DNA from: Actinomycetes bacterium
GTDB taxonomy: Bacteria > Actinomycetota > Acidimicrobiia > Acidimicrobiales > RAAP-2
Direction of reading: 5' to 3'
Length of the DNA stretch: 6,120 nucleotides
Assembly (NCBI GenBank): GCA_021781315.1
Contig: JAJXXB010000107.1
Span: forward strand, 1-6,120
A model generated the notes under the pieces. The model saw only the letters and a program-made list of their open reading frames with translations, was not told the DNA's origin and searched no databases. The position numbers and the translations under genes are program-made. This document shows positions 1 to 6,120 of this stretch, in pieces. Within the stretch, counting starts at the first letter, position 1. Each line of letters begins with the position of its first letter.

Positions 1-401
1 GGGGGGCCGGCGAGTTCTCCGGCACGTTCCGCGGCAACAACCTGGCCTTCGCGACCTCGGCGCGGATGCTCGAGACCTACTGGGCCGACTCCACCCTGGA
101 GAAGCAGACCGAGTTGAACGGCCGCACCGTGCGCAGCGCCCTCGAGACGATGGCCAACGACGCCGGGGGCGGCTTCGCCGTGCGCGGTAACGGCCTGCTG
201 TGCGGGCTCGACGTCGCCGACACTGGCCTCGCCGCGGCCATCGCCAACGCCGCCTTCGAACGCCAGCTCATCGTCGAGACCTGCGGCGCCGGGGACACGA
301 CCGTGAAGCTGCTCGTGCCGCTCACCATCGACGAGGACCAGCTGCACGACGGCCTCAGTCGCCTCGGCGACGCCGTGGCCGCGGCGTGCTCGGATCGGTG
401 A
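1..401 (+). CDS. ectB: Diaminobutyrate aminotransferase, EctB type (3' end only)
   Basis: This is the C-terminal ~132 residues of a class III PLP aminotransferase; the reading frame enters from the left edge (first full codon at 3) and stops at TGA 399-401. The family makes L-2,4-diaminobutyrate from aspartate semialdehyde using glutamate as amino donor. Visible motifs are SGTFRGNNLAFATSA near the left edge (the GTFRGN segment that contacts the PLP phosphate in this fold), RGNGLLCGLDV, and IVETCG followed by VKLLVPLTIDEDQLHDGL. These follow the C-terminal pattern of EctB of ectoine synthesis (RGRGLMxGI, IIETSG, VKxLCPLTI) more closely than that of the Dat enzymes. Roughly 290 N-terminal residues, including the PLP lysine, lie outside the window. 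The last bases overlap the start of the decarboxylase gene, so the two are probably translationally coupled. The class III assignment is strong; EctB rather than Dat is inferred from this tail alone. Confidence 0.85.
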   Translation, partial: GAGEFSGTFRGNNLAFATSARMLETYWADSTLEKQTELNGRTVRSALETMANDAGGGFAVRGNGLLCGLDVADTGLAAAIANAAFERQLIVETCGAGDTTVKLLVPLTIDEDQLHDGLSRLGDAVAAACSDR

Positions 402-1855
402 AGCAACCGGCGAACTGGCGAGACCTCGTCCTCGCACTCGATGACCGGCGCCTCGACGCGCTGGCCCGCGCGGCGAGCACGGCGATCGATGGCCTGCGTT
501 GGCCCCACGACACCCCGCGCTCGGCGCTGTCGCCGGCGGCGCTGCGCGCGCTGATTCGCGCCGAGGCCGTCTGTCCCGAGGACGGGCGCGACCTCGACGC
601 CGTCTTGGGTGACTTCGCCGCGACCGTCTGGCACCACGGCGTCGTCGCGAGCGACGTCGCCTGCGTCGCGCACCTGCACCCGCCGACCCTCGTCCCGGCC
701 GTGGCCACCGAACTCGCCATCGCTGCCACCAACCAGTCGATGGACTCCTGGGACCAGGCGCCGGCCGCCACCGAGGTGGAACTGCACCTCATGGGCTGGC
801 TCGCCGGGCTGATCGGCTTTCGCGACCGCGCCTCGGGCGTGATGACCTCGGGCGGCACCGCGTCCAACATGCTCGGCATCACGCTCGCCCGCTCCGCCGC
901 CGCGGCCCAGTCGGGCGTCGACGTCTTGCAGGCGGGCCTGCCGAGCGAGGCGGCGCACTGGCGAATCATCTGCTCGGACCAGGCGCACTTCTCGGTCCAG
1001 CGCGCCGCCGCCCAGCTCGGCCTCGGCCGCGACGCCGTCGTCGGCGTCGCGACGACCGCCTCGGGCTCGCTCGACCTCGCCGCGCTCGACGAGGCGATCG
1101 ACGCCCTGACGCGCGCCGGCGATCGCGTCATCGCCCTCGTCGCCACGGCCGGCACGACCGACCTCGGCGCCATCGATCCCCTCGCGGACATCGCCGCGCG
1201 CGCACGGCGCCTCGGGTGCTGGTTGCACGTCGACGCCGCGGTCGCGGGCGCCTTCCTTCTCGCCGACGCCCTGCGGGCGCGGCTCGCGGGTATCGAGCTC
1301 GCGGACTCGGTGACCATCGACTTCCACAAGCTCTGGTGGCAGCCGTTCAACGCCAGTGCGCTGGTCGTTCGCGATGAGTCGAGCTTCGACCTGCTGCGCG
1401 TCCGTTCGGACTACCTCGACCGCGGCGACGAGCTCGAGGGGATGGTGAACCTCGTCGGACGGTCGCTAGACACCTCGCGGCGCTTTGACGCGGCGAAGGT
1501 GGTGGTGACCCTGCGCACCCTCGGCCGTCGCGCGCTCGGCGAGATGCTCGAGCACCTGGTCGGCCTCGCCGCCTACGCCGGCGAGGCGATCGACGCCGAG
1601 CCCGCGCTGACCCTGCTCGCGCGCCCGTCGGCGGTGATGTGCGTCTTTGACGCGCCCGGCGCGAGCGCCGACGACCTGCGCGAGGTCCAGCAACGCCTGC
1701 TCGCGCGCGGCGAGGTGGTGCTCGGACGGACCCAGATCAAGGGCCGCGCCGCGCTCAAGTTCACGTTCATGAACCCCCTCGCCGCGAGCGCCGACGTCGA
1801 CGCGCTCGTGCGCGTGGTCGTCAATGAGCTGGCCGCGGTGCGGGCGTCGCGCTAG
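398..1855 (+). CDS. ddc: Group II PLP decarboxylase, probable L-2,4-diaminobutyrate decarboxylase
   Basis: A 485-residue cytosolic PLP-dependent group II decarboxylase, close to full family length. Likely reaction: L-2,4-diaminobutyrate to 1,3-diaminopropane plus CO2. Visible in order: TSGGTASN (about 150-157), SDQAHFSVQ with PLP-stacking His197, GTTDLGAIDPL, HVDAAVAGAF with Asp279 for the PLP pyridine nitrogen, and DSVTIDFHKLWWQP with Schiff-base Lys311. The stretch from SVTIDFHK to NLVGRSLDTSRRFDA resembles diaminobutyrate decarboxylases (Acinetobacter Ddc, RhbB) better than glutamate or aromatic decarboxylases. The open frame extends upstream to 200, but that part is arginine-rich out-of-frame translation of the aminotransferase gene. 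The GTG at 398 overlaps the upstream TGA in a GTGA junction and gives a normal N-terminus (MKQPANWRDLVLALDD). The upstream diaminobutyrate aminotransferase supports the substrate. One oddity is Val-Ala where the family usually has Tyr-Gly after HVDAA. The fold is certain; the substrate is inferred. Confidence 0.85.
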   Translation: MKQPANWRDLVLALDDRRLDALARAASTAIDGLRWPHDTPRSALSPAALRALIRAEAVCPEDGRDLDAVLGDFAATVWHHGVVASDVACVAHLHPPTLVPAVATELAIAATNQSMDSWDQAPAATEVELHLMGWLAGLIGFRDRASGVMTSGGTASNMLGITLARSAAAAQSGVDVLQAGLPSEAAHWRIICSDQAHFSVQRAAAQLGLGRDAVVGVATTASGSLDLAALDEAIDALTRAGDRVIALVATAGTTDLGAIDPLADIAARARRLGCWLHVDAAVAGAFLLADALRARLAGIELADSVTIDFHKLWWQPFNASALVVRDESSFDLLRVRSDYLDRGDELEGMVNLVGRSLDTSRRFDAAKVVVTLRTLGRRALGEMLEHLVGLAAYAGEAIDAEPALTLLARPSAVMCVFDAPGASADDLREVQQRLLARGEVVLGRTQIKGRAALKFTFMNPLAASADVDALVRVVVNELAAVRASR

Positions 1856-1877
1856 CGCGGCTCGATCACCTAGCGCG
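1848..1877. terminator. Inverted repeat between convergent genes, possible bidirectional terminator
   Basis: CGCGCTAG (1848-1855) is repeated exactly inverted as CTAGCGCG (1870-1877), with a 14-base loop. The stop codons of the decarboxylase gene (TAG 1853-1855) and of the convergent nrtR (complement of CTA 1870-1872) sit at the inner ends of the two arms. The left arm also belongs to a 12-bp perfect palindrome at 1848-1859. The position suits a shared terminator, but the stem is only 8 bp and neither strand has a T-run after it, so function is uncertain. Confidence 0.35.
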
Positions 1878-2616
1878 CGCCGCCCGCACCCCCCGGGGCC
1901 GGCGGACGGAAGGTGGCGAAGGGATCGGTGACCCGCAGGCTGGCCTCGCTGAACCGGTAGAGCGTGGCGGGCCGGCCGCCCGCCGCCGACGGCGCCGCGA
2001 CCAGCTCGGTCGGCTCGATGATCCGCCGGCGCGATAGGACCCGCTGGAGATTGGTCGGTGAGACGACGTGGCCGAGGCACGCCTCGTAGACGACGCGCAG
2101 GTGCGCGATCGTGAAGCTCGCCGGCACGAGGGCGAAGGCCAGGTTGGTGTAGGTCAGCTTCGCGCGCAGCCGGTCGATGCCCGAGCGGATGATCGAGGCG
2201 TGGTCGAAGGCGGTGGGCGGCAGCCGGTCGACGGCGAACCACCCGGTGTCCTCGGGAATCGTCGGGTTGACCTCGGTCGAGACGAGCGCGATGTAGGCGG
2301 TGGCGATCACCCGGCGCCGCGGGTCGCGATCGACGTCGCTGCGGGTCTCGAGCTGCTCGAGGAAGCCGATGTCGGTGAGATCCACCTTGGTCGCGAGGTG
2401 CCGGCTGAGCGAAGTGCCGAGGCGCTCGGTGCTGGCGAGGGTCCCGCCGGGCAGCGACCAAGAGCCGAGGAAGGGCTCGCGCGCACGCTGCCACAGCAGG
2501 ACGTGCACCGACGCCTCGCGCACCTGAAAGACCACGGCGAGCGCCTCGTGCTCAGCGCGGCTCGACACCTCGGCGGCCGAGGCCACACGCGCGGTCGAAT
2601 GTTGACGGGGCGACAC
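1870..2616 (-). CDS. nrtR: NrtR-family regulator of NAD biosynthesis (Nudix-like domain plus winged helix)
   Basis: A 248-residue protein. An N-terminal Nudix-fold domain (about 24-155) carries [31 protein letters not shown] and [13 protein letters not shown]-terminal winged helix (about 156-225) carries [20 protein letters not shown] and the conserved end [10 protein letters not shown]. This architecture and these signatures are characteristic of NrtR, which in other bacteria represses NAD genes and responds to ADP-ribose or related nucleotides. The Nudix box (58-80) keeps Gly58, Glu64 and Arg72, but the expected catalytic glutamates are His73, Thr76 and Lys77 and the late Gly is Asp79, so hydrolysis is unlikely and a sensor role more likely. 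The gene diverges from nadA-nadB-nadC, which strongly supports this job. GTG 2616 is the first start in frame; no Shine-Dalgarno is visible and a TACTAT -10-like box lies 5 bases upstream, suggesting leaderless translation. GTG codons at residues 11 and 17 are alternatives. Confidence 0.9.
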   Translation of the reverse strand: MSPRQHSTARVASAAEVSSRAEHEALAVVFQVREASVHVLLWQRAREPFLGSWSLPGGTLASTERLGTSLSRHLATKVDLTDIGFLEQLETRSDVDRDPRRRVIATAYIALVSTEVNPTIPEDTGWFAVDRLPPTAFDHASIIRSGIDRLRAKLTYTNLAFALVPASFTIAHLRVVYEACLGHVVSPTNLQRVLSRRRIIEPTELVAAPSAAGGRPATLYRFSEASLRVTDPFATFRPPAPGGAGGAR

Positions 2617-2631
2617 ACCCCATAGTACCGT
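2602..2631 (+). promoter_or_regulatory. Candidate promoter of the nadA-nadB-nadC operon
   Basis: TTGACG (2602-2607) resembles a -35 box. With an 18-base spacer it is followed by TACCGT (2626-2631), which fits the loose actinobacterial TAnnnT -10 pattern, putting the transcript start near 2638, just before the palindrome. TAGTTT (2639-2644) is an alternative -10 but lacks a spaced -35. The -35 lies in the first codons of nrtR and the -10 overlaps the nrtR -10 on the other strand, so the two promoters would compete. Motif inspection only. Confidence 0.35.
2622..2627 (-). promoter_or_regulatory. Candidate -10 box of nrtR
   Basis: Read on the minus strand this is TACTAT, a good TAnnnT-type -10 box. 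Five bases separate it from GTG 2616, placing the transcript start at or next to the start codon. No convincing -35 is visible; that region (about 2645-2650) falls inside the palindrome, so a bound repressor could block this promoter. Inferred from position and motif only. Confidence 0.4.
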
Positions 2632-2640
2632 CGGGGACTA

Positions 2641-2663
2641 GTTTTCGCCTCGTAGACGAAAAC
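2641..2663. promoter_or_regulatory. Near-palindrome, probable NrtR operator
   Basis: GTTTTCG (2641-2647) and CGAAAAC (2657-2663) are perfect inverted 7-mers around a 9-base centre, CCTCGTAGA. Counting inner positions, 9 of 11 pairs about the centre at 2652 are complementary. It is an A/T-rich block in very GC-rich DNA, lies in the divergent gap between nrtR and nadA, and sits just downstream of the candidate nadA transcript start and over the -35 region of nrtR. Such a position suits a repressor site acting on both genes. NrtR as the binding protein is inferred from context, not from a remembered consensus. Confidence 0.65.
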
Positions 2664-2716
2664 ATGGGGACAGTCTCCACCGCCGGCGCCGCGCAACGCC
2701 GGCCGCCCGACTCGCC

Positions 2717-2723
2717 AGGGGGA
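2717..2723 (+). promoter_or_regulatory. Ribosome binding site deciding the nadA start
   Basis: AGGGGGA at 2717-2723 ends three bases before ATG 2727 (the last G is four bases away). It is the only clear Shine-Dalgarno-like sequence in the leader. It favours ATG 2727 over the in-frame ATG 2664, which has only the palindrome in front of it. Confidence 0.6.
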
Positions 2724-2726
2724 TCC

Positions 2727-3725
2727 ATGCCAACGACCACGCTGTTACCCACCGAGCACCCCCGCACGCAGTGGGCGGCCGAGATCAGACGCCTCGCCCG
2801 CGAGCGCGACGCAGTGATCCTGGCCCACAACTACCAGCTGCCCGAGATCCAAGACGTCGCCGACCACGTCGGCGACTCACTCGCCCTCTCGCGGATCGCC
2901 GCCACGAGCACCGCCTCGACCATCGTGTTCGCGGGGGTCTACTTCATGGCCGAGACCGCCAAGATCCTCGCCCCCGACAAGACGGTGCTCATCCCCGAGC
3001 CGCGGGCCGGCTGCTCACTCGCCGACAGCATCGACGTCGCGCAGTTGCGCGCGTGGAAGGCCGAGTATCCCGACGCGGTCGTCGTCGCCTACGTGAACAC
3101 CACCGCGGCCGTGAAGGCCGAGTCCGACCTGTGCTGCACGTCGGCCAACGCCGTCGAGATCGTCGCGGGGATTGCGCCCGACCGGCCCGTGCTCTTCCTG
3201 CCCGACCAGTTCCTCGGCGCCCACGTCCAGCGCGCAACCCAGCGCACGAACCTGCACGTCTGGATGGGCGAGTGTCACGTGCACGCCGAGATCAGCCCCC
3301 AGGCGCTTCGCGAGAAGGCCCTCGCGGCACCCGAGTCCGAGCTCTTCATTCACCCCGAGTGCGGCTGTGCAACCGCGGCCCTGTGGCTGACCGGGACCGG
3401 CGACCTGCCCGGCGAGCGAACGCACGTGCTCTCCACGAGCGGCATGCTCGATCGAGCCCGGGCGACGGACGCGCCCTCGGTCCTCGTCGCGACCGAGACG
3501 GGCATGCTCCACCAGCTGCGACGGGCCAACCCGTCAGTCCGCTTCGAGCCCGTGAACTCCGAGGCCCAGTGCCCCTTCATGAAGATGACCACGCCCGCGG
3601 TACTCAGTCAGTGCCTGCGCGAGGGGACGACCGAGGTGCTCGTCGAGCCCGACGTGCTCGAGCGCGCGCGCCGCGCCGTCGACGCGATGATCGCGGTCGG
3701 CGCGCCGTCGCAGGTCGGCGAGTGA
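2727..3725 (+). CDS. nadA: Quinolinate synthase NadA
   Basis: A 332-residue 4Fe-4S quinolinate synthase that condenses iminoaspartate, made by NadB, with dihydroxyacetone phosphate to give quinolinate in the cytosol. Signatures in order: [110 protein letters not shown] and CPFMKMT. The three cluster ligands are probably Cys96 (AGCS), Cys212 (HPEC) and Cys282 (AQCPF); Cys214 is an extra nearby cysteine. ATG 2727 was chosen for its AGGGGGA ribosome site. Starting at ATG 2664 would add 21 Gly/Ala/Pro-rich residues that do not look like NadA and would abut the palindrome. First gene of the operon; its TGA overlaps the GTG of nadB by four bases. Probably repressed by the divergent nrtR product. 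The family assignment is certain. Confidence 0.97.
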   Translation: MPTTTLLPTEHPRTQWAAEIRRLARERDAVILAHNYQLPEIQDVADHVGDSLALSRIAATSTASTIVFAGVYFMAETAKILAPDKTVLIPEPRAGCSLADSIDVAQLRAWKAEYPDAVVVAYVNTTAAVKAESDLCCTSANAVEIVAGIAPDRPVLFLPDQFLGAHVQRATQRTNLHVWMGECHVHAEISPQALREKALAAPESELFIHPECGCATAALWLTGTGDLPGERTHVLSTSGMLDRARATDAPSVLVATETGMLHQLRRANPSVRFEPVNSEAQCPFMKMTTPAVLSQCLREGTTEVLVEPDVLERARRAVDAMIAVGAPSQVGE

Positions 3726-5344
3726 CCGGCGACGCGGTCCGCTGCCTGCCCACGCCCGACCCCACGTGGGCCGGCGCGGCCGACGTGGTGGTGATCGGCG
3801 CCGGGGCAGCCGGGCTCAGCGCGGCGCTCAGCCTCGCCCAACGCGGCCGCCGGGTGACCCTGCTCGCCAAGGCCGGCCTGACCAGCGGCTCCACGCCCCA
3901 CGCCCAAGGTGGTCTCGCCGCGGTGACCGGCGCCGGCGTGTCGATCACGTCACACTACGAGGACACGATCATCGCGGCCGCCGGGCTCGCGAACGAAGAC
4001 GCCGTGCGCACCCTCGTCGAGGCGGCGCCCGCGACCGTGCGCTACCTCGCCGAGCTCGGCGCGCGCTTCGACGCCGGACCGCCCGGCCTCGAGGGCGGCC
4101 ACTCGTACCACCGCATCGTCCACGCCGGGGGCGACGCCATCGGGGCCGAGGTGCACCGCGCGCTCGCACACGCGCTCGCGGGCTCCGACGTCGTGGTGCT
4201 CGAGGACGCCGTCGCGATCGACACCGTGCGCTCGCGCCCCGGCACCGTCGTCGGGGTCCTCGTCGGCCGCCGGGGGTCCGGCGCAGTGCTCGAGGTCGGC
4301 GTGATCGAGGCGCGCGCCGTCGTCGTCGCGACCGGCGGCTTCGGCCAGGCCTTCACGACCTCGACCAATCCCGCCGAGGTGACCGGCGACGGCCTGGCGC
4401 TCGCCGCGCGGTCCGGGGCCCGGCTCGCCAACCTGGAGTTCGTCCAGTTCCACCCGACGGTGCTGCACCTGCCGGGACACCGGGGCCAGGCGGCGCTCAT
4501 CACCGAGGCCATCCGCGGCGCGGGCGCCACCATCGTCGACGCCAACGGCGAGTCGGTGATGCGCGGGCGCCACGAGCGAGGCGACCTCGCCCCGCGCGAC
4601 GTCGTCTCCTTTGGCATGGTCGAGCGCATGGCCGATCCCGAGGACCCGTTGGAGCACCTGTGGCTCGACGCGCGCGCGATCGGCACCCGTCGGCTCGAGC
4701 GCGACTTCCCGACCACTCTCTCGCTCTGTCGCGCCGCCGGCGTCGACCCGGTGCACCAGCTCATCCCCGTCGCGCCCGGCGCCCACTACGCCTGTGGCGG
4801 GATCCGCGCGAACCTCGATGGCGTGACCTCGGTCCCGGGCCTCTACGCGATCGGCGAGGCCGCCGCCACCGGCGTCCACGGCGCCAATCGACTCGCGTCG
4901 AACTCGCTCACCGAGGCCGTGATCGCCGGGCGCCGCCTCGCGGCGCACCTCGAGCGCGACCTCGCCGATCCCGTCGCCGAGTCGCTCGATGACCCGCCGC
5001 GCGGTGATGGCGTCGATCCGTCCACGCGCACGGCGACGGCCGCACAGATGTCGGCCAACGTCGGCGTGCTGCGCGATCGCCGCGGTCTCGACGAGGCACT
5101 CATGGCACTGCGAGGCGCGCCCGCAGCCGCCGGAGCCCCGTTCGACCTCGGTCTGCTCGAGGCGACCAACCTGCACACCGTGTCGCTGCTCGTCGCTACA
5201 GCCGCCTCGCGGCGCGAGGAGAGCCGCGGCGCGCATCGGCGTCGCGACTTCCCCGAGACATCAAACCGGTGGCGCAGCGCGATCGAGCTGCGCGTCTTAG
5301 ATGGCGAGGTCGTCGCCGACGTGCCCGCGGCGGTGGGCTCGTGA
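3722..5344 (+). CDS. nadB: L-aspartate oxidase NadB
   Basis: A 540-residue FAD flavoprotein, the same length as E. coli NadB, that oxidises L-aspartate to iminoaspartate, the unstable substrate of NadA. The FAD dinucleotide fold starts at about residue 22 with [15 protein letters not shown]. Further signatures are [84 protein letters not shown] and [27 protein letters not shown]. Equivalents of the four E. coli active-site residues are present: His244 (FHPT), Arg292 (PRDVV), His355 (HYACGG) and Arg390 (NRLAS). The helical C-terminal domain follows and looks complete. The frame is open far upstream, but that part is arginine-rich out-of-frame translation of nadA. GTG 3722 forms a GTGA overlap with the nadA stop and leaves a short leader before the FAD motif. 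NadB rather than succinate dehydrogenase subunit A or fumarate reductase is supported by the motifs and the nadA/nadC neighbours. Confidence 0.97.
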   Translation: MTGDAVRCLPTPDPTWAGAADVVVIGAGAAGLSAALSLAQRGRRVTLLAKAGLTSGSTPHAQGGLAAVTGAGVSITSHYEDTIIAAAGLANEDAVRTLVEAAPATVRYLAELGARFDAGPPGLEGGHSYHRIVHAGGDAIGAEVHRALAHALAGSDVVVLEDAVAIDTVRSRPGTVVGVLVGRRGSGAVLEVGVIEARAVVVATGGFGQAFTTSTNPAEVTGDGLALAARSGARLANLEFVQFHPTVLHLPGHRGQAALITEAIRGAGATIVDANGESVMRGRHERGDLAPRDVVSFGMVERMADPEDPLEHLWLDARAIGTRRLERDFPTTLSLCRAAGVDPVHQLIPVAPGAHYACGGIRANLDGVTSVPGLYAIGEAAATGVHGANRLASNSLTEAVIAGRRLAAHLERDLADPVAESLDDPPRGDGVDPSTRTATAAQMSANVGVLRDRRGLDEALMALRGAPAAAGAPFDLGLLEATNLHTVSLLVATAASRREESRGAHRRRDFPETSNRWRSAIELRVLDGEVVADVPAAVGS

Positions 5345-6120
5345 ACGCCGCCGTGGCCGAGCTCGCGGCGGCGGCGGGCCTCGACATCGCCGACCTCGAG
5401 CGCGTGATCGACGCCGCGCTCGACGAGGACCTGCGCTACGGCCCCGACGTCACCAGCGAGACGACGATCCCCGCTGCACGCACGGCGCGAGCCGAGGTCG
5501 TCGCGCGACAGCCCGGCGTGCTCTGCGGCGTGGTCGCCGCCCTCGGGGTTCTTGACGCCGTGGGCTTTCCACTCGAGGACGCCATCGCGCGTCGCCTTGA
5601 CGGCGCCACGATCGAGCCGGGCGACGCCGTGCTCGGCCTCGACGGACCGGCGCGGGCCCTGCTGCTCGCCGAGCGCACGATGCTGAACCTCATGACCCAC
5701 CTCTCGGGCGTCGCCACCGCGACGAACCGGTGGGTCACCCTGCTCGCGGGCACCGGGTGCGAAGTGCGCGACACGAGAAAGACGACCCCGGGGCTGCGCC
5801 AGCTGGAGAAGTACGCCGTGCGCTGCGGCGGCGGGACCAACCACCGGCTGGGACTGGGCGACGCGGCGCTGCTGAAGGACAACCACATCGCCGCCGCCGG
5901 CGGCATCGCCCGCGCCGTGGCGGCAATCCACGCGCGCCACCCCGACGTGGCCCTCGAGGTGGAGTGCGACACGCTCGACCAGGTGCGCGAGGCCCTCGAC
6001 GCGGGCTGCACGCTGATCCTGCTCGACAACATGGACCGCGACGCCATCGCGACCGCGCTCGGGGTGATCCGCCGCTTCCCCGGCGTCTTCGTCGAGGCGA
6101 GTGGCTCGATGACCCTCGAG
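5341..6120 (+). CDS. nadC: Quinolinate phosphoribosyltransferase NadC (3' end missing)
   Basis: The frame is open from GTG 5341 to the right edge, giving 260 residues; the family is usually about 280-290, so only the last few dozen codons should be missing. NadC converts quinolinate and PRPP to nicotinate mononucleotide, CO2 and pyrophosphate. An N-terminal domain begins at about residue 16 (IADLERVIDAALDEDL). The barrel domain carries AERTMLNLMTHLSGVAT with Arg112, DTRKTTPGLRQLEKYAV with Arg146 and Lys147, GGTNHRLGLGDAALLKDNHI with His168, Arg169 and Lys179, then LEVECDTLDQV, LILLDNM and VEASGSM. These basic residues match the quinolinate/PRPP-binding positions known in the family. The GTG overlaps the nadB stop as GTGA, so the start is well supported although no strong ribosome site precedes it; coupling is likely. 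Third gene of the NAD operon. Assignment certain; the end is not visible. Confidence 0.96.
   Translation, partial: MNAAVAELAAAAGLDIADLERVIDAALDEDLRYGPDVTSETTIPAARTARAEVVARQPGVLCGVVAALGVLDAVGFPLEDAIARRLDGATIEPGDAVLGLDGPARALLLAERTMLNLMTHLSGVATATNRWVTLLAGTGCEVRDTRKTTPGLRQLEKYAVRCGGGTNHRLGLGDAALLKDNHIAAAGGIARAVAAIHARHPDVALEVECDTLDQVREALDAGCTLILLDNMDRDAIATALGVIRRFPGVFVEASGSMTLE

Noticed and set aside
200..397. Upstream extension of the decarboxylase frame
   Set aside because: Arg-rich out-of-frame translation of the aminotransferase gene. GTG 398 gives the usual length and a coupled overlap.
77..1327. Long minus-strand open frame (416 residues) opposite the aminotransferase and decarboxylase genes
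   Set aside because: Its translation is Arg/Gly/Ala-rich without family motifs, and the plus strand has clear enzyme motifs. Long antisense frames are expected at this GC content.
1848..1859. 12-bp perfect palindrome CGCGCTAGCGCG considered as a protein-binding site
   Set aside because: Most of it lies in codons and the stop of the decarboxylase gene, and short GC palindromes are common here. Kept only as part of the inverted repeat.
2068..2625. Plus-strand open frame (185 residues) opposite nrtR
   Set aside because: Low-complexity charged translation, no motif, and it overlaps the well-supported NrtR reading frame.
2771..3721. Upstream extension of the nadB frame, suggesting a giant 857-residue fusion
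   Set aside because: The added part is Arg/Pro-rich out-of-frame translation of nadA. No fused domain is present, and GTG 3722 fits NadB.
3950..5236. Long minus-strand open frame (428 residues) opposite nadB
   Set aside because: Composition is Arg/Gly/Asp-rich with no recognisable domain, and it mirrors conserved nadB codons. Treated as a GC artefact.
4843..5940. Minus-strand open frame across the nadB/nadC junction
   Set aside because: It lies opposite strongly conserved motifs of both enzymes and has no domain of its own.

Overview
The window is very GC-rich, with strong G/C bias at third codon positions, frequent GTG starts and no spare DNA between genes. This fits a high-GC actinobacterium. 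Acidimicrobiia-like lineages are possible, but no marker gene is present, so the taxonomy is inference only. The content is metabolic and looks chromosomal. I see no mobile element, RNA gene, CRISPR array or phage-like gene.

Layout: (1) The left edge holds the 3' end of an EctB-type diaminobutyrate aminotransferase gene. It overlaps by 4 nt a complete group II PLP decarboxylase gene that most resembles L-2,4-diaminobutyrate decarboxylase. Together they would convert aspartate semialdehyde to diaminobutyrate and then to 1,3-diaminopropane. (2) Convergent to this pair, after a 14-bp gap containing the loop of a small inverted repeat, is a minus-strand gene for an NrtR-family regulator, a Nudix-like domain joined to a winged helix. 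Its Nudix box has lost its key glutamates. (3) A short divergent control region follows, with a 23-bp near-palindrome and candidate promoters for both directions. (4) A plus-strand operon nadA-nadB-nadC encodes the de novo route from aspartate to nicotinate mononucleotide. Each junction is a 4-nt GTGA overlap, and nadC runs off the right edge.

How it works together: NadB oxidises aspartate to iminoaspartate, NadA condenses this with dihydroxyacetone phosphate to give quinolinate, and NadC converts quinolinate plus PRPP to NaMN. From what is known of the NrtR family, the adjacent regulator probably senses an NAD-related metabolite such as ADP-ribose and represses this operon through the palindrome. 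The aminotransferase/decarboxylase pair appears to be a separate unit facing the other way.

Most of the window is recognisable metabolism. The points most worth a second look are the pairing of an EctB-type rather than Dat-type aminotransferase with the decarboxylase, the degenerate Nudix box, and the compact divergent control region with its probable operator and possibly leaderless nrtR.
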